Shown one piece after another: positions 44,263 through 56,545 of a DNA stretch of 64,000 nucleotides. Source of the stretch: Rattus norvegicus (Eukaryota > Chordata > Mammalia > Rodentia > Muridae). The stretch spans positions 86,385,359-86,449,358 of the forward strand of contig NC_086026.1 of NCBI RefSeq assembly GCF_036323735.1, written 5' to 3'. The notes under the pieces were generated by a model. It ran no database searches and was not told where the DNA came from. It saw nothing but the letters and a program-made list of their open reading frames with translations. Made by a program: the position numbers and the translations under genes. How positions within the stretch are numbered: position 1 is the stretch's first letter; every line of letters starts with the position of its first letter.

Positions 44263-46727
44263 TTTTCCCTTTTTTTTTGTTTTTTCTTTATTAACTTGAG
44301 CATTTCTTATTTACATTTCGAATGTTATTCCCTTTCCTGGTTTCCAGGCCAACATCCCCCTAACCCCTTCCCCTCCCCTTCTTTATGGGTGTTCCCGTCC
44401 CCATCCTCCCCCCATTACCACCCTCCCCCCAACAACCACATTCACTAGGGGTTCAGTATTAGCAGGACCAATGGCTTCCCCTTCCACTGGTGCTCTTACT
44501 AGGCTATTCATTGCTACCTATGAGGTTGGAGCCCAGGGTCAGTCCATGTATAGTCTTTGGGTAGTGACTTAGTCCCTGGAAGCTCTGGTTGCTTGGCATT
44601 GTTGTTCATATGGGGTCTCGAGCCCTTTCAAGCTCTTCCAGTCCTTTCTCTGATTCCTTCAACGGGGTTCCCATTCTCAGTTCAGTGGTTTGCTGCTGGC
44701 CTTCGCCTATGTATTTGCTGTATTCTGGCTGTGTCTCTCAGGAGAGATCTACATTCGGTTCCTGTTGGCCTGCACTACTTTACTTCATCCATCTTGTCTA
44801 ATTGGGTGGCTGTATATGTATGGGCCACATGTGGGGCAGGCTCTGAATGGGTGTTCCTTCTGCCTCTGTTTTAAACTTTGTCTCCCTATTCCCTGCCAAG
44901 GGTATTCTTGTTCCCCTTTTAAAGAAGGAGTGAAGCATTCACATTTTGATCATCCGTCTTGAGTTTCATGTGTTCTCTGCATCTAGGGTAATTCAAGCAT
45001 TTGGGCTAATAGCCACTTATCAATGAGTGCATACCATCTGTGTTTTTCTGTGATTGGGTTACCTCACTCAGGATATTTTCCAGTTCCCTCCATTTGCCTA
45101 TGAATTTCATAAAGTCATTGTTTTTGATAGCTGAGTAATATTCCATTGTGTAGATGTACCACATTTTCTGTATCCATTCCTCTGTTGAAGGGCATCTGGG
45201 TTCTTTCCAGCTTCTGGCTATTATAAATAAGACTGCTATGAACATAGTGGAGCATGTGTCTTTGTTATATGTTGGGGCATCTTTTGGGTATATGCCCAAG
45301 AGAGGTATAGCTGGGTCCTCAGGCAGTTCAATGTCCAATTTTCTGAGGAACCTCCAGACTGATTTCCAGAATGGTTGTACCAGTCTGCAATCCTACCAAC
45401 AATGGGGGAGTGTTCATCTTTCTCCACATCCTTGCCAGCATCTGCTGTCACCTGAGTTTTTAATCTTAGCCATTCTCACTGGTGTGAGGTGAAATCTCAG
45501 GGTTGTTTTGATTTGCATTTCCCTTATGACTAAAGATGTTGAACATTTCTTTAGGTGTTTCTCAGCCATTCGGCATTCTTCAGCTGTGAATTCTTTGTTT
45601 AGCTCTGAACCCCATTTTTTAATAGGGTTATTTGTCTCCCTGAGGTCTAACTTCTTGCGTTCTTTGTATATTTTGGATATAAGCCCTCTATCTGTTGTAG
45701 GATTGGTAAAGATCTTTTCCCAATCTGTTGGTTGCCGTTTTGTTCTAACCACAGCGTCCTTTGCCTTACAGAAGCTTTGCAGTTTTATGAGATCCCGTTT
45801 GTCGATTCTTGATCTTAGAGCATAAGCCATTGGTGTTTTGTTCAGGAAGTTTTCTCCAGTGCCCATGTGTTCGAGATGCTTCCCCACTTTTTCTTCTATT
45901 AGTTTGAGTGTATCTGGTTTGATGTGGAGGTCCTTGATCTACTTGGACTTAAGCTTTGTACAGGGTGATAAGCATGGATCGATCTGCATTCTTCTACATG
46001 TTGACCTCCAGTTGAACCAGCACCATTTGCTGAAAATGCTATCTTTTTTCCATTGGATGGTTTTGGCTCCTTTGTCAAAAATCAAGTGACCATAGGTGTC
46101 TGGGTCTTCAATTGTATTCCATTGGTCTATCTGTCTGTCTCTGTACCAATATCATTCAGTTTTTATCACTATTGCTCTGTAATAATGCTTGAGTTCAGGG
46201 ACAGTGATTCTGCTGGAAGTCCTTTTATTGTTGAGGATAGTTTTAGCTATCCTGGGTTTTTTTTTTATTCCAGGTGAATTTGCAAATTGTTCTGTCTAAC
46301 TCTTTGAAGAATTGGATTGGTGTTTTGATGGGGATTGCATTGAATCTGTAGATCGCTTTTGGTAAAATGGCCATTTTTACTATATTAATCCTGCCAATCC
46401 ATGAGCATGGGAGATCTTTCCATCTTCTGAGGTCTTCTTCAATTTCTTTCTTCAGAGTCTTGAAGTTCTTATTGTATAGATCTTTTACTTGCTTGGTTAA
46501 AGTCACACCAAGGTACTTTATATTATTTGGGACTAATATGAAGGGTGTTGTTTTCCTAATTTCTTTCTCGGCTTGTTTTTCTTCTGTGTAGAGGAAGGCT
46601 ACTGATTTATTTGAGTTAATTTTATACCCAGCCACTTTGCTGAAGTTGTTTATTAGCTTTAGTAGTTCTCTGGTAGAACTTTTGGGATCACTTAAATATA
46701 CTATCATATCATCTGCAAATAGTGATA
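44263..46727 (-). mobile_element. L1-3: 5'-truncated LINE-1
   Basis: Minus-strand 2.46-kb insertion holding the 3' part of ORF2, the 3' UTR and a T-rich (antisense A) tail at 44263-44290, broken by 'ccc'. A 14-bp target duplication, agagtcttgctttt, is at 44249-44262 and 46728-46741. The 5' end stops inside RT block 'SLFADD'. It carries more substitutions and small indels than L1-1 and L1-2, so it is older. Confidence 0.96.
45006..46727 (-). pseudogene. L1-3 ORF2 3' part, frameshifted
   Basis: Reading pieces on the minus strand: 46752-46243 (begins with about eight codons of flank, then FADDMIVY to the thumb), 45887-45414 and 45338-45006 (ends in LISGY). Frame is lost between them, including in the A-run equivalent to 39187-39192 of L1-2. 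A gap in the 46088-46140 area removes the usual 'NPHTYGH' codons. No complete domain; no activity expected. Confidence 0.93.
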
Positions 46728-46741
46728 AGAGTCTTGCTTTT

Positions 46742-47149
46742 GATGCCAACATCTTTTACTTTCTATATTGTACTAACATCTGGTCCCATTAGTGAGACCA
46801 ACTGTATAAGTCGATTTTCAACCAGGCCTTAAATGTCTTATAAGTGCTTAGAAAACAACAAGAGCTACATTAATAGTGCAACCAGAGGCCATATAACTCC
46901 TTGTACCCTATTCTGCTATTACCTACACCATTTGCACTCTGCCTACTGTTATTTATTGAGTCATTTACTAGCTTTTCAACATCATTAATCCCTGTCATTT
47001 TTTCCACTATGTCCAAACCATTTGGAAATTTATACTTCTGGATCCTACATATCACAATGTAAATGTAAATGTGGCTTTTAGTTCCTCAGATGAAGTGATA
47101 AGAGCCATACTCAAGCTGTGCAAATAAATGGCTAAGGTTGAGCCTGGAG
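46742..47149. other. Unassigned flank
   Basis: No gene or repeat recognised. Confidence 0.45.
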
Positions 47150-47807
47150 AATTTTACTATTATATCTATCACTATACCTAGGCCTGGAAACTTCTAGCTT
47201 TTGTAGAATCTTCTGCAAGCTCAGACCTTGAAGAGTTCAGCTTCCAGCCTCTGTCTCCTAACCTAAACCTAAAAGATCTCAGTCTCTGAGACTTACTGGT
47301 GAATAAACTCATCCTGTCAAGCTCTTTGTGAATTCCGTGAGTGGTTCAAGTCAGCTCTTCCAACTTCTCTGCAATCTGACTGATTCAAATTGGCTTTTCC
47401 CAGCTTCAGACTGAATTATTCTGCTTGGAAAGACTGCTTCTGAACTCCATGAACTGAAGTGCTGTGAAATGAACTCAACTGAACTGAACCGACCTACATT
47501 GACTGCCCCGCTCTCCCTCACTGCTCTTTAAATAGCTTTTTTTCTTGTTTGTTCTCCGACTCATCTTGTCAAATCTTTCTCTGATTTGTCACGTTGTCTG
47601 CCCCTCAATTACAAGTCCTTGTTTGGGATTAAAAATGTGTACTAAAGGTGTGTCTATATTCCAGTCAGAGACATCAAAGGTGTGTATTCCAGCCAGAGGG
47701 GTTAATGTGTAAAATGTGGCATGTCTGCATTCCAGCATGATCAGATCTTTAGATGTGATCCCTTGCCAGAGCAGCCATGTTGCTGAGTTAAAATAAATTC
47801 TTCTACA
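47150..47807 (+). mobile_element. LTR-like repeat copy C
   Basis: Opposite orientation to copies A and B; it ends in 'aataaattcttctaca' at 47807. It shares with A (reverse complement) the 'gaataaactca' segment (47303-47314), the 'caaatctttctctgatttgtcac' segment (47569-47592), and a short version of the GTTCAGT-type repeat (as AACTGAA/AACTCAA, 47430-47500). The left boundary is uncertain. No retroviral gene beside it: solo LTR-like. Confidence 0.5.
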
Positions 47808-47829
47808 TTTAGCCACCCATGGTTATTTG

Positions 47830-48528
47830 TTCTCTGCACTGTTCACTGTGCCTTTCTTTTAGTTTTTAACTGATGCAAGGAGAAACTTTTCTGATGAGGA
47901 GTGAGAGCCACACTTCTCTGTAAGTGGAAAGACAGTTACTTAGAATATGGTTATAAATTATATTGGTTTGAGAAGGTTGTAGTAGTAGGTCATATATATT
48001 CTTATAGTGTATATGATGTCACCAGCTGCAGGTAATTGATTTAGCTTGCAGTACTAGGCAAGACTTCTCTCTATTGAGCTGGCCTTAGGTCCAATTAAAC
48101 AGCTGTTGCTACCCTCGAGATATATGTGTTAATATTGAGCCCTTGTGTATATCTCACTGTGCTGATCATTGTTGTTGGGGTTCACGGGCTTTACAAATTC
48201 ACAGGCTAGGATGACGGATTGCTTTTCTTCCTTGGCAGCTTGCACCAAGCTTTCCTGTATCATGAAAGGTAGTCCTCAGGGAGGAGGCACCTAGATCAAT
48301 TCTAGTTCAATTCTGCCAAATCCTCTGTCTCAGGACTATGATGTCCTTAGTAATAGAGATTTACATTCAGTTTCCCAGAGCTAACCAAGGACAACAGCAA
48401 TAGCTTGCATTGTTTTATGCTTCACGGACTTTGCTGGTCAACTGTTCAACTGTTCAAAAGGTTGCTGGGATTTTTGTTGGGTCTATGACCCTTGGGGAGA
48501 CCACTACCACCTCCTATGGAATAACTTC

Positions 48529-48530
<2 letters not shown>
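47830..48530. repeat. Unclassified murid repeat
   Basis: Block order 'aggagaaacttttctgatgaggagtgagagccacac', 'agcagctgttgctaccc'-like text, 'tcatgaaaggtagtcctcagggagg', 'aacagcaatagcttgcattg' and a '...gggtctatgaccc' end, running into a TA repeat. I recognise the arrangement from a frequent murid repeat but cannot name it. No ORF. Confidence 0.38.

Positions 48531-48575
<45 letters not shown>
48531..48575. repeat. (TA)22 microsatellite
   Basis: Uninterrupted TA array of 45 bp, at the right edge of the preceding repeat; prone to length change and cruciform extrusion. Confidence 0.97.
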
Positions 48576-48578
<3 letters not shown>

Positions 48579-48839
48579 GTATACACATAAGTAAGTAAAA
48601 ATATATTTCACTACAACTTTTTAAAAAATTCTTAGTGTATTTGTACCATCCTCCTCCTTCTACAGTGATTTTTTTCCTCCTTCTCTCCATTTTTTCCACT
48701 TCCCCTTTCATAACAATTCCAATGGATAAATCTACAATTCCTACAACTAAACCTCTGGGAACAACACAAAAGAGGGATGGGAAGAGCCAGAGGGACATAG
48801 ACATGCACTGTGACATAGTGTCTTACATTGTGACAAGGA

Positions 48840-49165
48840 AGCTGAACCCATAGGTGAAAAGCACAGGTAATACGTGACTGTTGGGAGAAGGAGAATTAAT
48901 CTTCTCTTGGCATGAGCCTCATGATAGATTGTCAAATCCCATGTTATCAACCTTAAACATACACAAATCAGTAACACTAAATGGATCTGGTAAAATGTAC
49001 TTCTATGCATGTGTATGTGAGTATATAAACAAAGTTAATTAAAGAAAAAAATGGTCATGAATTTAAAATTGAATGTATAATGTAGGAAGAGTTGGAGGGG
49101 GATACTGAAAGGTGGAAATTATGTAAGTAGGATATATTCGTGTATAAAATCTTCAAAAAATAGTT
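48840..49165 (+). mobile_element. Murid repeat copy, L1-type 3' end (family shared with 55360-56545)
   Basis: 'gggagaaggagaattaatcttctc', 'atgagcctcatgatagattgtcaaat' and 'agtaacactaaatggatc' line up in the same order as 'ggagaaagggaggtttaatctcc', 'gatgagcaccctaaatggttatccaat' and 'gcaacactaaacatgctc' at 56205-56320. Both end in a purine-rich '...atgggagagatag/gggggatactg' segment plus an A-rich tail, as L1 3' UTRs do. Confidence 0.4.
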
Positions 49166-50129
49166 TTAGCACCTTCAGATAACTGGACAAATGGGAGTTG
49201 CGTGTGTGTACATATACACATACAGACCACAGATTGTTTCTCAGAGACCTACTGATTGTGAGAAGGTCCTCATAAGGATCATTGCATAGTAATCTGCTAA
49301 TTACAGCATAGTCCTATGATGTACCTAGTAACATAATAACTAATCTGCATAGTAAGATTAGTCTGAGGTAAAGCATGACATCAAATGCCTTGTTTGCCTT
49401 GAGGTGTCCAGTTTTGCAGGCATCGTACATGAGCTCCCAGTGACTGATGCTGCCAGGATCCCAGGCCATCAGCGAATACATCCATAGCAACTGTGGGACT
49501 ACGTTCATGGGGATGAAGTCCAGCATTTACGTTGAGTGAAATTGCTTCAAACATTGTCAGAGTTCAGCTTGTGATGTCACCGAAGTCACTACTGTCATTG
49601 CCCTGTCTGCTGCTCGCACCATTGACAGCTCCCACCAGATAAGTTTGAACTGCTTGTGTCATAGCCATGTGAATAACATCATGGAATATCACATCAAGGG
49701 GTCTGATGGGGCTCCTAATGAATGACCAGACAGAGAAAGAATCTGATAAGAAGAGAATGTAGTATATTTCCATCTTTCAAAGAATTTGCTACTACCTGCC
49801 CACAGCCATTACAGTAGAATTAGAATTATGTAAAATAAAAGCAAATAAAATTTTGATGAAGAATTTCTTCATCTACATGTTTTAAGTGAAATCCCAAGTT
49901 AATGTTCATAACTATCTGTATTTATTATTTTAAATCCCTTTTCATAGTTGAAGAAAATGGAGGGACCCTGGTAAGCAAAGGGATCAAGATCATGTAAGGT
50001 CACTTCTACAGAAGATTGGATTTGCATAATAACAATTGACTTCAGGCTACAGTTTTAGCTTTAAAGCTAAAGCTCTTTCCAAGCTTAACAAGAGAGAGAA
50101 TGCAGGAAGATAAGTAATATTTATTTAAG
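49166..50129. other. Unassigned intergenic DNA
   Basis: GC content is a bit higher at 49370-49720. Two 69-70-aa minus-strand ORFs (49526-49314, 49773-49564) lie there but no known protein was recognised. Confidence 0.4.
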
Positions 50130-50260
50130 TTATTTATCAAATTAATATCTCTTGAACATTTCTACTATAGTAAACATTGCCATGGGCACTAGAGACATCA
50201 CTGAGAACAAGGCACAGAAAATAACTACTGCTGTTAGTGTACAGACAATATACAAAGGAA
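50130..50260 (+). mobile_element. Possible ancient mammalian repeat fragment
   Basis: 'cttgaacatttctactatagtaaacattgccatgggcactagagacatcactgagaacaag' has the word order of a common old mammalian repeat ('...actatgtgccaggcactgtgctagg...gatacaacggtgaacaag'). Family not assigned. Confidence 0.33.
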
Positions 50261-50311
50261 TTCATGATAATGTGATAATAGCATTTTAATCCATAGAAAT
50301 TCAACAAAACA

Positions 50312-50515
50312 GAGGCTAGCTGTTAGCACTTGCTGCCCTTAGACAGGACTCATGGTCAATTCCCAGCACCCACATGGTAGCTCACAATCATCTGGATACA
50401 TCTAGGGTATCCAATGTCCTCTTCTTGTCTTTGCAGTCATCAAAAATAGACATAGTGGATAAACATGCACATAGCTAAAACAACCATATACATAACATAT
50501 TGAAAAATTAAAAAA
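50312..50515 (+). mobile_element. B3/B2-related SINE, degenerate
   Basis: Segments 'aattcccagcacccacatggtagctcacaatcatctg' and 'tctagggtatccaatgtcctcttcttg' match the middle of B2/B3 SINEs, followed by an ACATA-rich 3' end. The 5' pol III box region is diverged. Confidence 0.75.
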
Positions 50516-50771
50516 TCTTAAATCACAGACATATAGCAAATAAAGAAAACATACACAGGTACAGAAAAGGAGGCAAGGCAATTCTTACTCTCATGTCCAG
50601 GAAAATGAAAAATATCATTCACACACATAGATGAGAGACTTGTAAAGATCTTTTGGTGTGTTAGTAGAACATATTAAGAGCAATGGATCAGATCATTCTG
50701 AATGAAAACATGTAGGCTTTATGTGTCTGGATTTTGGTTTGTCTGTTTTTGTGTTTATTTGTTTGGTGTTT

Positions 50772-50776
<5 letters not shown>

Positions 50777-50834
<58 letters not shown>
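50777..50834. repeat. (TG)29 microsatellite
   Basis: Uninterrupted TG array of 58 bp, the longest dinucleotide array in the window. Confidence 0.97.
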
Positions 50835-50837
<3 letters not shown>

Positions 50838-51423
50838 ATAAGCCAAGATAATGAATTTTAGTTTTAGTCTAAGCCAATAAGGAACTATTAAGTTTTGAGC
50901 TAGAGGAGTGAGCTGCTCTATTTCACATGATAAAATGATTATTCTTACTTATATGGAAAGTATAGCTGCAAGGACACATGTAACACACACCTATACTCTG
51001 GACATAGGTCCTCTCAATTCCTGTCAAACTGAACTTGCCTGCTAGGGATCACAACCTACTCCAGACCCCTCTTTTTCCCTTTGGCTTTCACCAAGTTCTC
51101 AATCCCTCATACTCAGGGACTCTCTATCTAGCCCATGTGGTTCAGAGACAAAAGTAACCTACTTGTACTCCTCTAGAATAACCATTCCTAACTCCCATCA
51201 CTAAGCTTCATGGGTCCAATTCATCCTCCATCCTCTACCAGGCCTACACATCCTGTGCTGGCTTAACCTGGTGAGTCTGTCTGACCATACCTTTGGCACA
51301 CCCTCCCCATTTCCCAGTTTTCAGGCCTACCGTAGGTACCACATCAAGGTCTTATGATTCAGTTGATGAGTACTACCTGGGCTTTTTCTAACCTTCAGGT
51401 TTGGGCCAGGTTGCTACCCTGTG
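50835..51423. other. Unassigned intergenic DNA
   Basis: Nothing recognised. Confidence 0.45.
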
Positions 51424-51504
51424 TAATAGTTACTGGTTTCTAAATATCATAATATCATCATATCTAAATATCTAAATATCATAATAGTTACTGGTTTCTA
51501 AATA
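51424..51504. repeat. Local direct duplication (58-bp offset)
   Basis: A 23-bp segment beginning 'taatagttactggtttctaa' occurs at 51424-51446 and 51482-51504, with ATATC/TAAATATC repeats between. Confidence 0.9.
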
Positions 51505-51514
51505 GGAAATTTTA

Positions 51515-52135
51515 AAGTCAGAAAAGTCTGGAGAACTGTGGGATGATGTCATACAGGTGAGTCAGATAACAAGATAGAATGAGGCCTGTCATTGGATGAG
51601 AAGGAAGGATGGGCGACAGAAAAGTTTGAGGGAAGAGGAGGCGACTGGAATGGAGGAGGAGACAGGAAGTGACTGAGAGAGAAGCAGCAGAGAGAACATG
51701 GAGGCTGACATTAAGATCCACGCTGTACCTTCACAGGTTGTTATGAATGTTCTTAAGGGATGGATGTGTACAGGGCTTTGTATGTTTAGGTGGGCAATTA
51801 TATCTTATCAGTTGGATCAAAGGTTATTGTGTTGTATGGTCTTTCATGTAGTGATTTAAGTGAAAGAAAGTGTGCAGCGGCTAGAGACACTGGGCTGTTG
51901 TGGAGTTGGGATGTGTGTTTCTGGCATGGAAACCTGCCTTAGGAACTAGATAGGTAGAGAGATTGCTGCCAGGCTCAGAGAGAGGCCTTCGGCAGTGTGA
52001 TATGGGATGGAGCAGAGCGGGTGAGAGGCTTTGCTGACTGAGACTTAAGATATCTAGCAGATATCTTGGGGCACTGTGGTGCTGGATTTAGCAGGGTAAA
52101 AGACTGCCATTTTATTTTTATAATTTTACAACAAC
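51515..52135 (+). mobile_element. Unclassified murid LTR-like repeat
   Basis: 'gagagagaagcagcagagagaacatgg', 'gacattaagatccacgctgtaccttcacaggttgttatga', 'agagattgctgccaggctcagagagaggccttcggcagtg' and 'tttagcagggtaaaagactgccattttat' form an order I recognise from a frequent murid repeat that looks like an LTR (CCATTTTAT end, poly-A-type signal). Named family not certain; the strand is a guess from its end. Confidence 0.42.
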
Positions 52136-52139
52136 AAAG

Positions 52140-53990
52140 AACTTGTACTTGCACATTAGAAACTGTACTTCAAGTTCTAAAAGATCATGAACTAATCGAA
52201 GAACTCAAAGCAAACTTACCAGATTCAGAAAAATTCAAATAACTTTCTGTATCCTTTGTGACCATAATGTAATAAAACATACGACTGACAGCAAACTAAT
52301 CTATAGTAAGCACATGGATTCATGGAGAGGAAACAGTTCATCCCTGAAAGAAGATTGTGTCAAGAATGAAGTAGAAAGAATTCCTATTGCTAGATGAAAA
52401 TGAGAAGACAATGTAAAAACTTCGGGGACAACTCAAGAAATAATGGAAGTCAGCACAGAAATATATAAAACACAAAGAAAACAACACAAAGAATTAATGA
52501 ATCTAAGAGCTGGTTCCGTGAGAAGATGACATTATGCCCAAGTAGCCAAAAGAAAGAAAAGATGACCTAAATTAACAGAACCAGAAACAAACGGAAACAT
52601 CACAACAGACATCAAAGAGATTCACAGTATCATTAGGGAATATTTAAAATCCTGCATTCCGTTTTCTAAAGAGAAAAGCATGAATTTCTAGATTCACCTA
52701 AACCATAAAAATTAAACCAAGAAGAGCTTAGCAATCCAAACAGAACCCATACAAGCAAGGAAATTGAAACAGTAACAAAATTGCTACTGATTTTAAAAGT
52801 TGAGGCACAGTCCGGTTCACAGAAGAACTCTACAAGACTACAACCAATAGTTTGTTTTAATTATTTTAAATTGTTTTTAAAAATGGAGGGAAAAGGAGTA
52901 GGTCTAAACTCCCCATATGAAGCTGATTTCATTATAGGCACAGCAATAAAAGAAAAGTAGGCCTGTATCCATGATGAACATAGATGCTGAAATTCTCAGT
53001 AGAAATTTTACGAACTGAATACAGGCAGATATCAAAAAGTTTATCCTCCATGCTCAAGAAAGCTTTATTCCGGAGATGCAGTGGTGGTTCAACATACACA
53101 TGGCAATAAATATAATAAATGATAAATTCTATAAATGGATTTCAAAACAAAAATCACATGATCATCTTAATAGACTGAAAATGTCTTTGACAAAATCCGG
53201 TATACCTTCATTGTAAAACTCACAGAGAAGGAAGGAGTAGAAGGAACATACCTCACACAATAAATATATAATAAGTACTCAGCAAACACCATCTTAAGTA
53301 GAGAAAAACTTGAAGAATTTTAGCAAAATCAGGGATGAGACAGGGCTATTCATTATCCCCACTTCTTTTCAAAGCTGTTCTTGAAGGACTAGCTGGAGCA
53401 ATAAAAATTAAAGTAATTCAAAGAAGAAATCAAGTTATTCATAATTTTCACAAAGAAAACAAAATAAAACAACGCAAAAAGTTCTCAAAGTATTGGGTTC
53501 TGGATATTAAGATACATTACAGAGATATTGTATTAAATACAGTATAGTACTGACAGAAAATTTGACATGTAGACAAAATAGTACAAAATAGAAGACTCAA
53601 GCCTGAATGGCTATAACTGCAGCAATCTGATATTTTGACAAGGATGTCAAACCTTACACTGAAGAAAAGACCTCATCTTCAACAAATGTTACTGGGAAAC
53701 CTCATCGGAAAGCACCAAATCCAGTAGGAGAATTTCACACTTAGGTGTGGGAAAGGACTCTGAATAAAACTTTATTTGCCCAGGAATTAAGGCCAACAAT
53801 GGACAAATGGAACCCCACAAAACAATAGGCTTTTGGACAATGAAGAATCATTCAATTGAGGGGGAAGCCTGTAGAATGGCAAAAAATCTTTACCGTTATA
53901 CACCTGGCAAAGGATTAATATTCACAATTAATAAGGAATCCAGAAAACAAAAAAGTCAAGAAGACAAATGATCCAATTAGAAAGTGGTCC
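52140..53990 (+). pseudogene. Old L1 (Lx-like) ORF2 relic
   Basis: Plus-strand degenerate ORF2. Recognisable in order: a segment like L1 start of RT region (52130-52260), 'aaattaacagaaccagaaac' (52572-52590), 'ggcctgtatccatgatgaacatagatgctgaaattctcag' (52961-53000), 'tcacatgatcatcttaatagactg' (53154-53178), 'aaatcagggatgagacagggctattcattatcccc' at 53325-53361 (RT block like SGTRQGCPLSP), then a jump to C-terminal ORF2 text at about 53560-53990 ('ttggacaatgaagaatc'). The FADD motif region is missing, so there is an internal deletion around 53500-53560. Many stops and frameshifts. Confidence 0.8.
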
Positions 53991-54345
53991 ATACAAAATT
54001 GGTCTGACTAGGTCCTCTGCATATGCATATGTTATAGGTGCATAGCTTAGTGTTCTTATGGGACTCCTAACATTGGGAGCAGGGGCTGTCTCTGACTTTT
54101 TGCCTGCTTTGCTGACCCTTTTCATTATATTGCATTTTCTTGCCCAGCCTTAATATGAGAGAATGTGTCTAGTCTTTATATGTCCTATTCGCTTGATATG
54201 TCTGGAAAGCCTGCCTTTTCTGAGGGGGAAAAAAGAGTGGATCTGGAGGAAAACAGAGATAAGGGGGACTGGGAGGAGAGAAGGGAGGAGAAATGGCATC
54301 TGGTATGTAATACATGAAAGAAGAATAAATGAAGAAAAAAATGGG
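53991..54345 (+). mobile_element. Lx-like L1 3' UTR terminus
   Basis: 'ggtcctctgcatatgcatatgttataggtgcatagcttagtgttcttatgggactcctaacattgggagcagggg' and the 'cttgatatgtctggaaagcctgcc' zone match the last 350 bp of the 3' UTR seen at 60990-61350. Directly joined to the ORF2 relic on the left, so most of this UTR (over 1 kb) is missing. Confidence 0.78.
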
Positions 54346-54374
54346 CTGTGGATCCCAGCAAGAGTTCTCATTTT

Positions 54375-55080
54375 TTTTTAATTATGTGAAGTAAAGGTTT
54401 TTAAAGTATGCCTCTATGATTTACTGGGTTACCTTGGCATCTATTGTTATGTTGCCCACCATCCCCTTTGTTTCTGACTTTATTAATTTGGATATTCTCT
54501 CTGTGTCTTTTGGTTAGTTTGGATAAGGGTTTGTCTATCTTGCTGATTTTCTCAAAGAACCAAGTCTGTTTCACTGATTCTTTGTATTGATCTCTTTGTC
54601 TCTATTTTATTGATTCAGCCTTCAGTTTGATAACTTCTTTCCCTCTATTCCCCTTGCGTGTGCTTACCTGTTGCTTTAGAGCTTTCATGTGTGCTGTTAA
54701 GTTACTAGGATGAGATGTTTGCAGGCCGACACGCAGTGCTATGTGTCTTTTAAAGGTGGACACACAGTGCTTTAAATTTTCCTCTTAGTGCCACTTTCAT
54801 TTATCCCATAAAATTGGATATGTTAGGTATTTATTTTCATTGAATTATAGAAAGTCTTGAATTTTGCATTATTTCTCTCAGCTCATTTTGATTGAGTAGA
54901 GAGTTATTCAGTTTCCATGGGTTTGTAAGCTTTCTGCTTCTTTCTGTTGTTGATACCCAGCTTTAATCCATGGAGTTTTGATAGGATGCAGGGGGGGTAT
55001 TTCAATTTTCATGTATGTGTTGAGACTTGGTACGTTCTCTTGTGTTTGGGGGGGATGTTCTATAAATACCTGTTAGGCAT
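54375..55080 (-). pseudogene. Old L1 ORF2 fragment, minus strand
   Basis: Plus-strand text here is the antisense of ORF2, parallel to L1-1 17450-18170: 'tctgactttattaatttggatattctctctgtg', 'gtttgtctatcttgctgattttctcaaagaacca', 'ttgatacccagctttaatccatgg'. It covers the junction of endonuclease and RT parts. Heavily mutated and in opposite direction to the two Lx copies on either side. Confidence 0.7.
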
Positions 55081-55359
55081 ATGTCCTCGGGTCTATAGAA
55101 ACCAAGCAAGGAAACAAGACTGAGTAAGAGGGAAGCCATAGATAGGGTAAGAGCAGATATGATGTGAAGGTAGAAATGGGAAAATTAGGGGTTGGCTTTG
55201 ACTGGGGAAGGAGGTCAATACAACTACAGAGGGAGAGAGGAGGATAAATAACACTGAGGATACTTGAAAAATCCATAAGGAATAAGATTGCTACGTGTTT
55301 ACCTAAAATTACACTTCATAGTACGTGTGTAGCTTAAGTAAAATGCCACTTTGCATGAC
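55081..55359. other. Short unassigned stretch
   Basis: Nothing recognised. Confidence 0.45.
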
Positions 55360-56545
55360 AATACTCCTCCTTAAAGCCATAAACTACTTGACAAAATCCC
55401 AGTTCCAGGAATGATGAAAAGCCCCCTTTGAATTTTTGGTCAAGGGAGTCAAAATAATATGTTACTAATTCAGAAAGAAAACTCGGACCCCTGAAAGCAC
55501 AAGGCTACTTTTCAGAGGACCAGAAGGTGCCGTGCAACCAGCAGGAGGTTGTGATGCACACGAACCACAACAATGACTAGTGTGGCAAAATATTCCTATA
55601 GGTGTAATAGTGGTTTTCATATCTTGGCAGTAACCAACATATGCCTAATTGAACTAAAGGTCCGCTTAACAAGGAAGAAATCATGCCAGATATTAGAACT
55701 TACCGAACTACCCAGGACTAGTGAGGTCATGAAAGAACCTACTACTGCCACATTACTAGGTCATTGTGACTTCTAAATACATCCTAAATCTTATACCCAC
55801 AGATAAGTGTAGCTGTTACTCCTCATCTAAGATGCTTTTGTTTTGCTGTAAATGGAGACTGCTACAGAAATTCACAGGCAATCAAAATGCAGGGGTCAAC
55901 TCACCATGGCCTGTCCAGCTGCAATGGGCATACCTACAACACAACCGCTATGTTCCTACATTTAAGGCTCATGAAACATTGTGGAAATGTGGCAGAAAGA
56001 TTATAAGAGCCAGATGACCAGGCAGCATGCTGGAAAACTGAGGCTTTTAGATATGACACAGAAATTATAACCATGATATCTCAACAATACAGTTGCTTAA
56101 AGAAGACTTGACACTAGTTGACTTGCTGATGTGAATGAAGATTACACCAGGCTCCATCTCTAGATGAAGAACTACAAACAATTAACAAACTAGGAGAAAG
56201 GGAGGTTTAATCTCCCTCCAGAGATGAGCACCCTAAATGGTTATCCAATTCCAAGTAGAGAGCACCCCCAAACCATAGATCACCACCAACAAAAAACACA
56301 GACTACATAGATGCAACACTAAACATGCTCAACAGGTTACATTTAAATATTGAGTGATCCATATCCATGCAGTAATGCTCACGATAAAAGAATAGGAGGC
56401 CATGGATTTGAGTGAGATCAGGCAGGAAGACATGGGAGAGATAGAAGGGGAGACGGAAAGGATATAACTATGTTTTAATAACCGAGAAAGGGAATGTTAA
56501 TAGAATAACATTTGAAATGTAAATGAGAAATACCCAATTTAAAAA
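55360..56545 (+). mobile_element. Murid repeat, probable old L1 3' UTR
   Basis: A 1.2-kb plus-strand repeat. Segments 'agctgttactcctcatctaagatgcttttg', 'gctgcaatgggcatacctacaacacaacc', 'cattgtggaaatgtggcagaaagattataagagccagatgaccaggcag' and 'ggaggccatggatttgagtgagatc' occur in an order I recognise from frequent murid repeats. The end 'aataacatttgaaatgtaaatgagaaatacccaattt' resembles the terminus of young L1 copies, and an A tail follows, which supports L1 origin. Confidence 0.5.

Noticed and set aside
49314..49773. Possible processed pseudogene (two adjacent 69-70-aa minus-strand ORFs)
   Set aside because: Composition looks protein-like, but I recognise no family, frames do not join cleanly, and no poly-A tail or duplication is seen. 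A BLASTX of 49200-49800 would settle it.
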